From Bolinopsis microptera (lineage: Eukaryota; Ctenophora; Tentaculata; Lobata; Bolinopsidae): a stretch of 41,541 nucleotides of DNA. Shown one piece after another: positions 1-11,300 of this stretch. Each line of letters opens with the position of its first letter. The stretch's first letter is position 1. Made by a program: the position numbers and the translations under genes. The notes below the pieces were generated by a model. That model ran no database searches and was not told the DNA's origin. It saw nothing but the letters and a program-made list of their open reading frames with translations. The stretch spans positions 1-41,541 of the forward strand of contig NW_026971814.1 in NCBI RefSeq assembly GCF_026151205.1, given 5' to 3'.

Positions 1-60
1 TTTTTTGGGGAAAAGGGAAATTTCGCGGTTTCGCACATGCCGCGAAATCCTTTTGTCCCT

Positions 61-240
61 GGACATAGGGGATCAAACTGTCTCTGAATATTTGACGTAA
101 AATGAATCAGAAAGGGAATTATACGCCTACCCAAATGGAGCAGTGACACTTGCTTCAGAGAAGATTCCTTCAAGCAACACAACAGATGAATTTCAGAGAA
201 ATCGTAAAGAATTCACACGAAATCGAGAGATTATCTTAAG
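61..240 (+). pseudogene. Decayed duplicate of exon 2 of the 2811-4028 gene
   Basis: This stretch aligns with 3526-3685, part of exon 2 of the downstream membrane-protein gene. Both read GDQ-VSEYLT, then NESE, YPNGA, SNTTD and QRNRK in the same order. The left copy has a TAA stop right after the SEYLT-equivalent residues and small indels, so it cannot encode the same protein continuously. The frame then stays open to 460, but the residues after about 240 have no counterpart in the intact gene. It is best read as a relic of a tandem partial duplication. A second gene whose other exons lie left of the window is possible. Confidence 0.6.
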
Positions 241-378
241 GCTAGGTTCTAATACGTATCTTACTTTTGGTTACTTTGGTGTGCTTCATAGAATCCTCTA
301 TCGCGTCATCAGAGTTGCTGACCACCCGGACAGCGAGATCGCTGCCTTTATTCCACTCCAGTCGGTAACACGACTCCT

Positions 379-460
379 GTCCGACAGCGACATCTGTCCG
401 ACAGCGACATCTGTCCGACTCAGGGTACCAGAAAAAAACGACATCTGTCCGAAATTGTGA
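379..460. repeat. 17-bp short tandem repeat
   Basis: The unit gtccgacagcgacatct occurs twice head to tail from about 379, followed by two degenerate partial copies (gtccgact and acatctgtccga). It makes short open frames on both strands, none of which looks like a gene. Confidence 0.6.
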
Positions 461-506
461 CCTGATTTCAATACGACACATTTCCAATTAGACATGATCT
501 AAACTG

Positions 507-716
507 TTACTTGCTAAATTGTATACGAAATAATATTTCGTCGAAATATTTCCAATTTGACTTTGAGATATGATCTGAGCCATAGATCCAGTCCAGTAAC
601 AAGTTCCCATTTCGACAGCTGTATCCTGCCACTAGAGGCTCATCCGGGAATGACTTCACAAACGTTGTTAGAATTTCTTTAAAGTGCAGGGGATCTTCGA
701 TAGTATCGAGGTCCAA
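507..716 (-). CDS. Possible unrecognised exon or ORF fragment
   Basis: The minus strand is open for 69 codons, with balanced, non-repetitive residues such as DPLHFKEIL, SFPDEPLVAGYSC and NLLLDWIYGSD. This composition is more protein-like than the shadow frames around it. I do not recognise the family and see no clear splice sites or partner exons. It could be an isolated exon of a gene left of the window, a transposon remnant, or chance. Confidence 0.2.
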   Translation of the reverse strand: MDLDTIEDPLHFKEILTTFVKSFPDEPLVAGYSCRNGNLLLDWIYGSDHISKSNWKYFDEILFRIQFSK

Positions 717-719
717 TTA

Positions 720-1798
720 CTACAAACGAATTGTCGTAGAGCGTTTGGTTGCGCTGATTAAATATGTTTTCAACTTTTGGTGCAATGCTTTTTCTATATG
801 ATGTCAAAACAATCTTTTGATGATCATCAGAATAATGATCCAAAATCTCAAGATACATTTAGTATAATACCATGTTTGTGCTATCTGAGATTCGGTGAAT
901 CAATTTATTTTGTTGATTATAATGTTGTGATTGCATAATTTATTGTAAATTTAATATATTATTTCAGAATTATGTAACGTGATGGAAATATTTTAAACGG
1001 GTAATATTCTGTCGAAACTCGAAACCCAGGATACATAACATGAAGACTTTGATGTAACTTTGTATGAAAAGCATAAATAAGCTTGTTGTATTAATTGTAA
1101 TATATAATATAAAACGTCAGAGTTGATATCGAAGTGCGGGCACATGTTTTACCGTTTACAATTAGCCAATATTGAAAAATAAGTACGATCAGGTGTTATT
1201 TATTCCATCATTATAATTAGTTCCCTAAGGATTTATCTCCTAAAACTCCAAGTTGTTATGAATATGATTAGTTTGTGCTCCCAGTTGAACGGCTATCATA
1301 AACAAAACTTCATCTATTAGTAGATAAGAAGTAATTGAAGCCAAAACTAGTAGAGTCACAAGCGGGTCACCTGAAGACGCATCGTTTTCATTTCTTCGTG
1401 ATTACCATTTATTTTATGATTCTACTCAGGATTATCTTTGGGCGACTGTTGCTTAATATTATTAACACCAGTTACACTGACTTGTCAATTTTTAACTGAA
1501 CGTCAACTCACGATAATTTTGTTTGGGAAAAACATATATTACTATTAGGCTCGACAATAGAAACGCCGGACGTTAGGATACTGAGCACTCCTCAAAATTT
1601 ACGAAACATTTTAAATCATTGACATTACTGAACACCAAAAAGTGGAAGACCTCGTTAATGCAGCTGTCTTTCACTTTAGATCTTGTACCTCTGATACATA
1701 ATAATATTGATGTCAGAAAATTGAAACTTATTTTGGTTCGAATCCAGTTTAGTTGGCAACGTTGCTGTACGAGTCATACCTTTTTTCAGCAATCTTAG
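720..1798. other. AT-rich stretch without a recognisable gene
   Basis: About 1.1 kb of AT-rich DNA with stop codons in every frame. I see no coding similarity, tandem repeat or inverted repeat here. Confidence 0.5.
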
Positions 1799-1800
1799 TA

Positions 1801-1860
1801 CAGTAAAACCCCGGTTTATCGCGCCCGATTTACCGGCTACCGCGGCCATTCCCTTTCCCT
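1801..1860. mobile_element. Pogo/Tigger-like transposon terminus
   Basis: The sequence begins CAGTAAAACCCCGG and continues with tttatcgcgcccgattta, directly after a TA dinucleotide at 1799-1800. This matches the general form of pogo/Tigger (Tc1-mariner superfamily) terminal inverted repeats, which insert at TA. No opposite terminus was found nearby, so this is a solo end or truncated MITE. A related complete short copy lies at 41178-41274. Confidence 0.5.
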
Positions 1861-1862
1861 AT

Positions 1863-2237
1863 TTAAGACTTCCGACTTAACAAACAAAATGTTGACAACC
1901 AGAACCCCGGCGTAAAAGTCCCCTGCTTCACTTTTATAACTCCATAATTGCACGATCGTTTCTTTTCTTTTTCATAGTCATACAGTGAAGTCTTCATAGT
2001 AGATGACAGTGGATTTGTTAATATGACACTAACAAAATAGGCGCCTTGGCCATTGGCCAGCTCTCCTAAATGATATTTAGCCTTTCGCCTGATGTCCAAT
2101 CTCGCTACATCGGCTGTGTTTCTGAATTCAACAGATTGAGCCTCTATTATTTTCCGAAGAGTTGGCTCAGTTTGAACGCCATGTTGCACGATTTTGAGTA
2201 GTCCTGCAATGAAGTCTTTGATGTTATCGTGTCTCAT
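1863..2237 (-). pseudogene. Retroelement-type C-terminal domain remnant
   Basis: The 124-codon minus-strand frame carries an ordered set of motifs: GVQTEP, then NTADVARLDI, AYFVSVILTNP, YDYEKEKKRSCNYGVIKV and GTFTP. In my recollection this order is typical of a domain following the reverse transcriptase in many uncharacterised metazoan element-derived proteins (family form: TEP, ARLDI, FFDVRVxNP, ExEKKRxYxxRV, GxFTPLVF). After GTFTP the expected LVFS is lost in frame; dropping one G of the GGGG run in that region gives a valine-rich continuation, so a 1-bp indel is likely. No reverse transcriptase domain lies upstream on this strand (2240-2800). It is a fragment, and the family link needs a profile search. 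Confidence 0.45.
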
Positions 2238-2240
2238 GTG

Positions 2241-2810
2241 AACAAAGCCCCCCTCTCTTGCACTTAAGACTAAGTGCGTGTGTCATTGTGAACTTTTGGG
2301 TGCAAGGATAGACTGTTGAAAGTCCTTTCAACTCTCGATGGTATGGCATATTTATTGTGTCTTGAAATTCTGAGTAATTTAGGTAAAATCTCTGCTTTTA
2401 ATTGGTTGACCAGCAAACCAATTTGACGCTCGTAATAATTGACTCAAACTCTTTTCTACAGCATATATAAGTATATATTCTGGAGTCCACATTTTTTGGC
2501 AGCTATTTGACCTTAGAATAACAGATAAGCCGGAGATAGCAATTATTTGACAATATTTTATTGCTATGAACCTTCCGACTCTAGACCAAGTCGCGCGATG
2601 GGCAGTATAAACCAAGAGGCTTGCATATAATGAACATATTGACACGGGTGCAGAGTTGAGTCTGTACGGAACCTAGTATTTCATGTTTGGCGTGTGCACG
2701 TGAACGCCGCGGTTACCATGGAGATGTTGGCTGCAATGTATTCGCGGTACGCGTGCACGCTCATTTATTTATCTTTCACTTCCAATTGCTCTTAAACTTA
2801 TAAAAAAACA
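2241..2810. other. Intergenic region upstream of the membrane-protein gene
   Basis: No convincing coding sequence. The last 120 bases include a locally GC-richer stretch with ACGCGT and GTGCACGTG-type sites before an A-rich leader that ends at the 2811 ATG. This is the likely promoter and 5' UTR region, inferred only from position. Confidence 0.3.
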
Positions 2811-4028
2811 ATGGTCAACTTATATACAAGTGCAGCAGTGCTCACAGGAAATGAGATCAATCAGTTATCTGCAGCTGTGATTCTTCTAAGAGTATTGGTA
2901 TTGGCTCTAGGATTCCTCGTCATCGGACTTCACATTCGTACAGTGAACAAAATTTCGAAGGTCTTCAACGAAATTGACTTGGAAGGGGGACTACAAGTTC
3001 CTAAAGAAAAGCCACCACAACAAGGCCCCTTACAACAGGGATTGCCAGACCCAAGGTTTCCTGCTTCAAGGACTCTCGACAGCACTAGCAGGTCAAAAAT
3101 ATGGAAGACAAGAACGGAGAGGGATAGATCAGCGCGTTCAAAGGTAAAATTTTAGAATGATTCAGCTTCGTTTTCAATTTTATTTCGCAACACTTCAAAT
3201 TGATTCAAGGTTTCATCACTTTTTTGATGCAATTTAATCTCTTCATTAACACTATTTGGAACTTAAATATTGTTAGTTGTTACATGCTTAATATAAATTG
3301 TAAAACAGTAATTTCTTTTAGGTAGGTTTGGGTGCCCGCAAACACAAATACGTGTCTTCGAGTATCTTCCCAGATGAACTCGTTTTCATCTCCGAGAGTG
3401 AAGATTCCATACGGGTGAAGAAATTCATAATGGCGGGTAGAGAAGTCGTCAAAAAAGGAGTGCCTCCAAAAGGAGAGGATGGAATAAACTCCTGTGGAAA
3501 CAATGAAGTTGAGAAGAAAACTGACAAAGGGGATCAAAGTGTCTCTGAATATTTAACATCAAATGAATCAGAAAGCGAACTATACAACTACCCAAATGGA
3601 GCAGGGACAGTGACATTTGATCCAAGTAACACAACAGACAAGTTACAGAGAAATCGTAAATCTATCTCAGAAAATAATCTGCTAATCAGAAACAATACAT
3701 CTCGCGGAGCTGGCCAGTTCCCGAAACAGCTTGTAACGAGATCTCGTGACCAGGTAAATGGATAGTTAAACAAATGAACTTTTCATAAGTCATTTGGTAC
3801 CCGAATTAAGTTTGTTGAATCTTGTAACACCTTCGCATTTGTGATACAAGCATTAATAGTTTTTCCTTGAAAGCTAATCAACTGATCTGAAAATATGTAA
3901 TTGAAATCTATAAAAATCAATTTAAGCAACACTGATCTTATTGCAGAATCAGGGGGATCTTAGCCTAATTTAATCTCATTTTATCTCTGCAGAATCAGGG
4001 GGATCAGGATAATTGCCTTACTGTTTGA
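2811..4028 (+). CDS. Unrecognised single-pass membrane protein, three exons
   Basis: Proposed exons are 2811-3143, 3322-3753 and 3993-4028, giving 266 residues. Every junction is GT-AG and all introns are phase 0: donor AAG|gtaaaa, acceptor ttttag|GTA, donor CAG|gtaaat, acceptor tgcag|AAT. Residues about 19-46 form one strongly hydrophobic segment (LSAAVILLRVLVLALGFLVIG), consistent with a single transmembrane helix or signal anchor. The rest is hydrophilic: a Pro/Gln-rich stretch (PPQQGPLQQG) and an Arg/Ser/Lys-rich basic stretch in exon 1, then Lys-, Ser- and Asn-rich sequence in exon 2. No conserved domain is recognised. Two tandem copies of the terminal acceptor exist (see the 3942-4005 entry). 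Exon 2 has a decayed duplicate at 61-240, and a minisatellite begins 11 bases past the stop. The start was chosen as the first in-frame ATG ahead of the membrane segment. Confidence 0.55.
3942..4005 (+). promoter_or_regulatory. Duplicated 3' splice acceptor of the terminal exon
   Basis: The 18-base sequence tgcagaatcagggggatc occurs at 3942-3959 and again at 3988-4005 (period 46). Each follows a pyrimidine-containing tract and offers an AG acceptor in the same phase. The first acceptor would add NQGDLSLI before TAA. The second would add NQGDQDNCLTV before TGA. The sequence therefore supports alternative C-termini, though use of either site is not shown. Confidence 0.5.
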
Positions 4029-4038
4029 AAAGTCTACC

Positions 4039-4893
4039 GACATACGCTCTGACATACGCTAGGACATACGCCCTGACACATGCTCTGACATACGCTCTGA
4101 CACACGCTCTGACATACGCCCGGACACACGCTCGGACATACGCTCTGACACACGCTTTGACATACGCCCGGAACACGCTCTGACACACGCTCTGAAATAC
4201 GCTCGGACACACGCTCGGGCACACGCTCGGACACACGCTCTGACATACGCTCGGACACACGCTCTGACACACGCTCTGACATACGCTCTGACACACGCTC
4301 TGACATACGCCTGGACACACGCTCTGACATACGCTCTGACACACGCTCTGACACACGCTCGGACATACGCCCGGACACACGCTCGGACATACGCTCTGAC
4401 ACACGCTTTGACATATGCCCGGAACACGCTCTGACACACGCTCTGAAATACGCTAGGACATACGCCCTGACACACGCTCTGACATACGCCCGGACACACG
4501 CTTGGACATACGCTCTGACACACGCTTTGACATACGCCCGGAACACGCTCTGACACACGCTCTGAAATACGCTCGGACACACGCTCGGGCACACGCTCGG
4601 ACACACGGTCTGACATACGCTCGGACACACGCTCTGACACACGATCTGACATACGCTCTGACACACGCTCTGACATACGCCCGGACACACGCTCTGATAT
4701 ACGCTCTGACACACGCTCGGACACACGCTCGGACACACGCTCGGACACACGCTCGGACACACGCTCGGGCACACGCTCGGACACACGGTCTGACATATGC
4801 TCTGACACACGCTCTGAAATACGCTCGGACACACGCTCTGACACACGCTCTGACATACGCTCGGACACACGGTCTGCCATACGCTCTGACAAA
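4039..4893. repeat. 12-bp minisatellite, about 71 copies
   Basis: The unit is gacayacgctck (12 bp), repeated with T/C and T/G variation. Occasional 11-bp units (cccggaacacg) and longer sub-blocks recur; for example, the block from about 4163 reappears near 4533. Because 12 is a multiple of 3, several frames on both strands stay open and give spurious proteins of four-residue repeats (CQSV, RVSE, THAL types). I regard none of these as genes. The array begins 11 bases past the stop codon of the plus-strand membrane-protein gene. Confidence 0.9.
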
Positions 4894-4965
4894 CACTCTG
4901 CAGCAGCACTTGCAGAAACCACAGTTATGGGATAGGATGCATTAATCATTCCTTGTTATTATTCA

Positions 4966-5055
4966 TAAACCAGAAAAAAAAACCAAAAAAATGTTAAAAG
5001 AGGCAAAAACAAAGAAAAAACCAAAAAAAAAACCAAAATCCAAAAAAAAAAACAT
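4966..5055. repeat. A-rich simple sequence
   Basis: Runs of A interrupted by CC and G (aaaaccaaaa type) fill about 90 bases between the minisatellite and CWC27 exon 5. Confidence 0.7.
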
Positions 5056-5231
5056 TACTTTGTAATGCGGTTGTTCCTTTTTACAACAGCATTCATTAAT
5101 TCGATATCATTTTTCCGATATCAAAAAGCCCAATGAGCTTGTTTCACTTGTATAAAACTTATGTGTTTCTTAGAACTTCACGAATTATTTTATAAAATAA
5201 AATAATATCATCTTTTAAAATACATATTTAC

Positions 5232-5345
5232 CTGTTGGACTTCTTCCTCGTCTTCCTCAGCTTCTTCTCCGAACGACAAAAGTTTGAAATTCTTTGTAGC
5301 CTTCATCTGACTTTTCTTCTTCTTTTCTTTCTTCTTCTCTTCGCC
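5232..5345 (-). CDS. CWC27: CWC27 exon 5
   Basis: 114 bases between acceptor aatgcag|GGC and donor CAG|gtaaat. It encodes a Lys/Glu-rich stretch, then [20 protein letters not shown], a recognisable CWC27 segment from the charged C-terminal half. The strong donor shows that further exons are expected. I could not find them in 1-5200. Confidence 0.85.
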
Positions 5346-8300
5346 CTGCATTTGATTGCCGTATAAACGTATTTTGCAGAAAAAAATATCCAGTGTATTG
5401 GCTAGCTGTAAAGTCTATGTTAGGCGATTGATCTTACTGTGACGAATATGTGACTAATCACTAAGATTAGAATTGATGGGTCAATCTTTAGTACAGGGAA
5501 ATCCGTCTGAAAAAATCGATCTGCTGACACACGAAGCTTTCAGAGGATTTTTGACGTTTTTGAGTCCCATTAGGTGCCCTTTATGGTTGACCAACTTTTC
5601 CAAACTTTTCCACGTGGCTTAAGGCCACTTTTTGCCACTTTACCACTTTTTACCACCTTTCTTGTTTGTCGAATATCTTTAGTTGTGAACATCGTAAAAG
5701 GTTGCGAATCAATCGAGTGTGTTCATATTATCAGGAAGAAAAACTTTTGTTCAAACAATTTTTACGTCAGATAATAAGTTAATTGGATAATTATCAATTA
5801 ACTAATTAGCAAAATTCTAAAAATTTTTTATTTGCTAAAAATGATCGGAATAGCTTAAAACACGGAGAAAAGTAGTTTTTAGAAAAACTTTGAAAAATTT
5901 TCACTTACATTTATTTTTCGAGACTTCGAAAATTTTCGAAAATTCAAAATATTTTTTCCGCCAAAAGTGATAAAATTGCATGAAACGCGGAGGAAAATGA
6001 TTTTCAAAAAAAAACTTAGTCAATTTTTCGTTTCAAGAATACCTTAATCACCAATATTTGTAGTTGGAGTTCAGTAAATCTCGGCAGATTTTAGTTATAA
6101 TCAGGAATTACTAACTCTAAGTGGAAAGGTCTGAAACTGTAAAACGTTAAGTTTAACCATACGATCGCGATTTAAGAGTTTCATAACTAATTACAATACA
6201 GCCTTATCGATTTTCACAGAAACTGCACCAATGGCACAGTCAAGATCGAAACGATAGCCTGCTGTACTGTCATTTTATCGATTTCAATGATGAATCAGTG
6301 GGGTTAAGATAATCACATTTGTAATAAATAAAACCTCTCTGTACTGTCAATTGTGATAATCTAAACCGGCCTACCTGTATTACCAGACCTCTTCTTTTCC
6401 TCAACAATCAAACCGAGTTATTCATATCGCATTTGGTGGGTGATGTTAGTACTAGTAGTAATACATATCGAGATATATTCAATCACAATACGACACAGTA
6501 CGTGTATATTATATGGCTCTTAATGAGGTTTATGAAACGCTTTATACCGCGAGAAACCCGGTATAGAGAGGTTTTACAGTTTATCACGAAAACGTCTACT
6601 TGGTCTCATGGCTCATTTACAGTTCGAAGAAGGGCAAGAACAGATCAGGGAAACTGAGGAATAGCCAGGTCCAGGAAGCAAGTGAAAATACACCTTCCAA
6701 CATATACTGTGACTGTTTTGTATTGTACTGCATACCGCTTCATTTGCGGATACCTCAAATCACCCCCATATGTCAGGGTCGGCTAAAAGTAAAATCAACA
6801 AGGGTAACATACGGGAAAGGGTAAGATTTAGATACGAGTACTGCAGTGTCGGGCAAGGGGTAGTAAAGAACCGGTAATAATTAATTCAGTGAAATGTTCC
6901 ACGAGAGTCAGGATATTTTGGAAATTGCTAATAGAGACAGATCCTGATCAGGAAGGATTGTTAATGTTATTGAGGATGTTGATTTGAAATCCGGACGTCG
7001 TGAAGTAAAAATACAGGTTCTTCCCGCAGGATATTCGGGGCCCATGATGATCAGCTCGGGATTAATGTGGGACATATCGAAGACTGACAACTGAACCCAA
7101 TTGAACCTATTTCCCACTAACCAATCAGCTTAATTGGTTAGGGTTAGGGTTAGGGTTAGGGTTAGGGTTAGGGTTAGGGTTAGGGTTAGGGTTAGGGTTA
7201 GAGTTAGAGTTAATCTAAATGTCTAAATTGGGTTCAGTTGTCCGGTAGCCCGCTCTTGCGAGTTCTTTGAGCTGTCAAAGAGCCATGAGACCAAGTTAAT
7301 TGACGATGTCAATTCATGGCAGCTCGGCGCGGCACAGTAGCGCATCTCGCCGATCTTGTCGCTGTGAGAAGCCTTATTAAGTGCGCGGCGCGGCACAGTA
7401 ACGCATCGCGCTACAAGAGACCAAGTAAACCTTTTCGTGATAAACTGTAAAACCTTTCCATATCGGGCCTCTCACGGGAGAAATGAGAAGTGTACGGTAT
7501 AGAACGTTTCATATACCTCATTAAAGGGCCATAATATAATATACACGTATTGCATTGTGTTGTATTGTGATTGAATATAGCTCGATATGTATTACTACTT
7601 ACATCACCCACCAAATGCGATATGAACAACTCGGTTTGATTGTTGAGGAAAAGAAGAGGTCTGGTAATACAGGTAGGCCGGTTTAGATTATCACAATTGA
7701 CAATACAGAGAGGTTTTATTTATTACAAATGTGATTATCTTAACCCCACTGATTCATCATTGAAATCGATAAAATGACAGTACAGCAGGCTATCGTTTCG
7801 ATCTTGACTGTGCCATTGGTGCAGTTTCTGTGAAAATCGATAAGGCTGTATTGTAATTAGTTATGAAACTCTTAAATCGCGATCGTATGGTTAAACTTAA
7901 CGTTTTTCAGTTTCAGACCTTTCCACTTAGAGTTAGTAATTCCTGATTATTACTAAAATCTGCCGAGATTTACTGAACTCCAACTACAAATATTGGTGAT
8001 TAAGGTATTCTTGAAACGAAAAATTGACTAAGTTTTTTTTGAAAATCATTTTCCTCCGCGTTTCATGCAATTTTATCACTTTTGGCGGAAAAAATATTTT
8101 GAATTTTCGAAATTTTTCGAAGTCTCGAAAAATAAATGTAAGTGAAAATTTTTCAAAGTTTTTCTAAAAACTACTTTTCTCCGTGTTTTAAGCTATTCCG
8201 ATCATTTTTAGCAAATAAAAATTTTTTAGAATTTTGCTAATTAGTTAATTGATAATTATCCAATTAACTTATTATCTGACGTAAAAATTGTTTGAACAAA

Positions 8301-11300
8301 AGTTTTTCTTCCTGATAATATGAACACACTCGATTGATTCGCAACCTTTTACGATGTTCACAACTAAAGATATTCGACAAACAAGAAAGGTGGTAAAAAG
8401 TGGTAAAGTGGCAAAAAGTGGCCTTAAGCCACGTGGAAAAGTTTGGAAAAGTTGGTCAACCATAAAGGGCACCTAATGGGACTCAAAAACGTCAAAAATC
8501 CTCTGAAAGCTTCGTGTGTCAGCAGATCGATTTTTTCAGACGGATTTCCCTGTACTACTTACAAAAATTTTGATTAGTAGCGGTTTGGCAGGTAATGGAC
8601 ATTATAGGGTGCCAGTTCGCCGTTATAAACGTTTTCTTGTTCTGAACTAAGTTTGGTTCCATCTTTTGCATTGTATTAGTTCAATAAAGGTAAAAAGTTT
8701 GTCACATTTTAAGTTACGCAAAAACTCACAGTTTTATGCTTAATATCTCTAGTAACTATATCATCAAACGGATTGTTGAGGATCTCGGTTTTCCTGATAC
8801 TTGGAGGCTCGAGAGGTCGCTCATTATTATCTGTTTCCATCTCCGCCATTCTCAACACGTTAAAGATGGTGTTCCCCGTCACCTGATTATTTACTCCTTT
8901 ACAAAATTTAATGGTTACTTGATAATTGGTAATGGTTTGTTTGTTTGTTTGTTTGTTTATAGAACCCGTCCCCAATCTCGTATTGGAAAATGACTAAACT
9001 CAGGTCTGAGTGTGAATACGGGTGGTACCTGCAAGAGTGTTCATTAAGCATTTAGAGTTCTGTAAAACTGCAGTTACAATTGTGCTAGAGTATTTTTAGT
9101 ATATACGATTGGTATCAGAAATATATCCCTACATGCTTCCAAAATTTGTAAAGCCGTAGTACTAGTACATACATATCACATTACACCAGAGCCTACACAG
9201 TGCAATCTCCTCCAGTCTATCTGCGCAGCGTATATTTGTATAAGCACACGGCGCAGACTGGAAAAAACCACACTCTGCAAGTTCAATCCAGTGCAATGCT
9301 ACATATGTACGTACTACGGCTTCATCTCCAACTTTCTGCACAATGTACTGGAATGTTTTGAAGGAAAAGAAAGAACAAAAAAAGTGATATATATAAATAA
9401 AATCAGCGATTTAATGTTAGCCTTGGGACAGTAACTTTAATTCCCTGGTTTCTAAAATCAGCTTTAAAAAAAAAATAATAATAAAGTATGTAACGTCGAT
9501 ACCAAACCGATTATTGAGCGATAATAACTGAGTAGTTGATTCCTGGGTTGCAGAGTCATTCAGATGTTCCAGTCTTCGAATGTGGTTCTTGTTCAGTTCT
9601 TGACCAGAAGTGTCTAATGAAGTAAGTCAGACAAGCAAACTCTTCCTTAAATGCTAATATAAGTCGTCTCAATCCCAGAAATTATGAATGATGACCCAGT
9701 GTAAAAGTGCAGAAATCGGCCGAAAATAACAAAGACTAAAAACAGTTAAAAAGTGAAAGGATTCAAACACAAGGAAAATTAATAACTTAGAGCGTAATAA
9801 GGAATATCTCCAAACGGAGTTTTCTGAGAGGGTGAGAGGTTCTTTAATTAGAGCTAATGATTAAATGAGACCCACTAAAGGTACTAAATTAACCGGACTG
9901 CTAGCAAGGAATCGAGAGTGGGAATAAAACTAAAAGCGGAATAAATTTTAAGATAATGAAACAGAAACTGAAAGCTAAAATATATACCGTTCTAGAATGC
10001 CTCCGCAAACTATTGCTTCTTTGTAATGTGCACGTGTTAGTAAGTGTAGTAAAAAGATAAAAATAATAAAGCTATACAAATGAACGGAGCGGTGAAAATC
10101 TGAGAGGGTGAGAGGTTCTTTAATTAGAGCTAATGATTAAATGAGACCCACTAAAGGTACTAAATTAACCGGACTGCTAGCAAGGAATCGAGAGTGGGAA
10201 TAAAACTAAAAGCGGAATAAATTTTAAGATAATGAAACAGAAACTGAAAGCTAAAATATATACCGTTCTAGAATGCCTCCGCAAACTATTGCTTCTTTGT
10301 AATGTGCACGTGTTAGTAAGTGTAGTAAAAAGATAAAAATAATAAAGCTATACAAATGAACGGAGCGGTGAAAATCTGAGAGGGTGAGAGGTTCTTTAAT
10401 TAGAGCTAATGATTAAATGAGACCCACTAAAGGTACTAAATTAACCGGACTGCTAGCAAGGAATCGAGAGTGGGAATAAAACTAAAAGCGGAATAAATTT
10501 TAAGATAATGAAACAGAAACTGAAAGCTAAAATATATACCGTTCTAGAATGCCTCCGCAAACTATTGCTTCTTTGTAATGTGCACGTGTTAGTAAGTGTA
10601 GTAAAAGATAAAAATAATAAAGCTATACAAATGAACGGAGCGGTGAAAATCTGAGAGGGTGAGAGGTTCTTTAATTAGAGCTAATGATTAAATGAGACCC
10701 ACTAAAGGTACTAAATTAACCGGACTGCTAGCAAGGAATCGAGAGTGGGAATAAAACTAAAAGCGGAATAAATTTTAAGATAATGAAACAGAAACTGAAA
10801 GCTAAAATATATACCGTTCTAGAATGCCTCCGCAAACTATTGCTTCTTTGTAATGTGCACGTGTTAGTAAGTGTAGTAAAAAGATAAAAATAATAAAGCT
10901 ATACAAATGAACGGAGCGGTGAAAATCTGAGAGGGTGAGAGGTTCTTTAATTAGAGCTAATGATTAAATGAGACCCACTAAAGGTACTAAATTAACCGGA
11001 CTGCTAGCAAGGAATCGAGAGTGGGAATAAAACTAAAAGCGGAATAAATTTTAAGATAATGAAACAGAAACTGAAAGCTAAAATATATACCGTTCTAGAA
11101 TGCCTCCGCAAACTATTGCTTCTTTGTAATGTGCACGTGTTAGTAAGTGTAGTAAAAAGATAAAAATAATAAAGCTATACAAATGAACGGAGCGGTGAAA
11201 ATCTGAGAGGGTGAGAGGTTCTTTAATTAGAGCTAATGATTAAATGAGACCCACTAAAGGTACTAAATTAACCGGACTGCTAGCAAGGAATCGAGAGTGG

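Larger units (their letters stand above)
5489..8557. mobile_element. 3.07-kb palindromic (foldback) element in CWC27 intron 4
   Basis: The arms are about 5491-6610 and 7412-8555. They are near-identical reverse complements with only small indels and substitutions, separated by a unique spacer of about 0.8 kb. The outermost sequence is GTACAGGGAAATCCG on the left and its complement on the right, each bordered by TA (5489-5490 and 8556-8557), consistent with a TA target duplication. Both arms contain the same 66-codon open frame (5574-5774 plus, 8272-8472 minus), which resembles no protein I know. There is no transposase, so the element is non-autonomous. Removing it leaves an intron of about 317 bp. 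Confidence 0.8.

Noticed and set aside
4034-4949. Long open frames of 139-296 codons over the minisatellite, with Cys/Ser/Val or Arg/Ser/Glu four-residue repeats
   Set aside because: They arise in several frames on both strands because the repeat unit is 12 bp. There is no start context, no unique sequence and no splice logic.
5574-5774. 66-codon ORF present in both palindrome arms
   Set aside because: Its two copies are simply the two arms. The residues resemble no known protein and there is no independent coding signal.
7138-7200. Chromosome end or telomere
   Set aside because: The array is only 10 units and interstitial, with CWC27 exons on both sides and inverted repeats around it.
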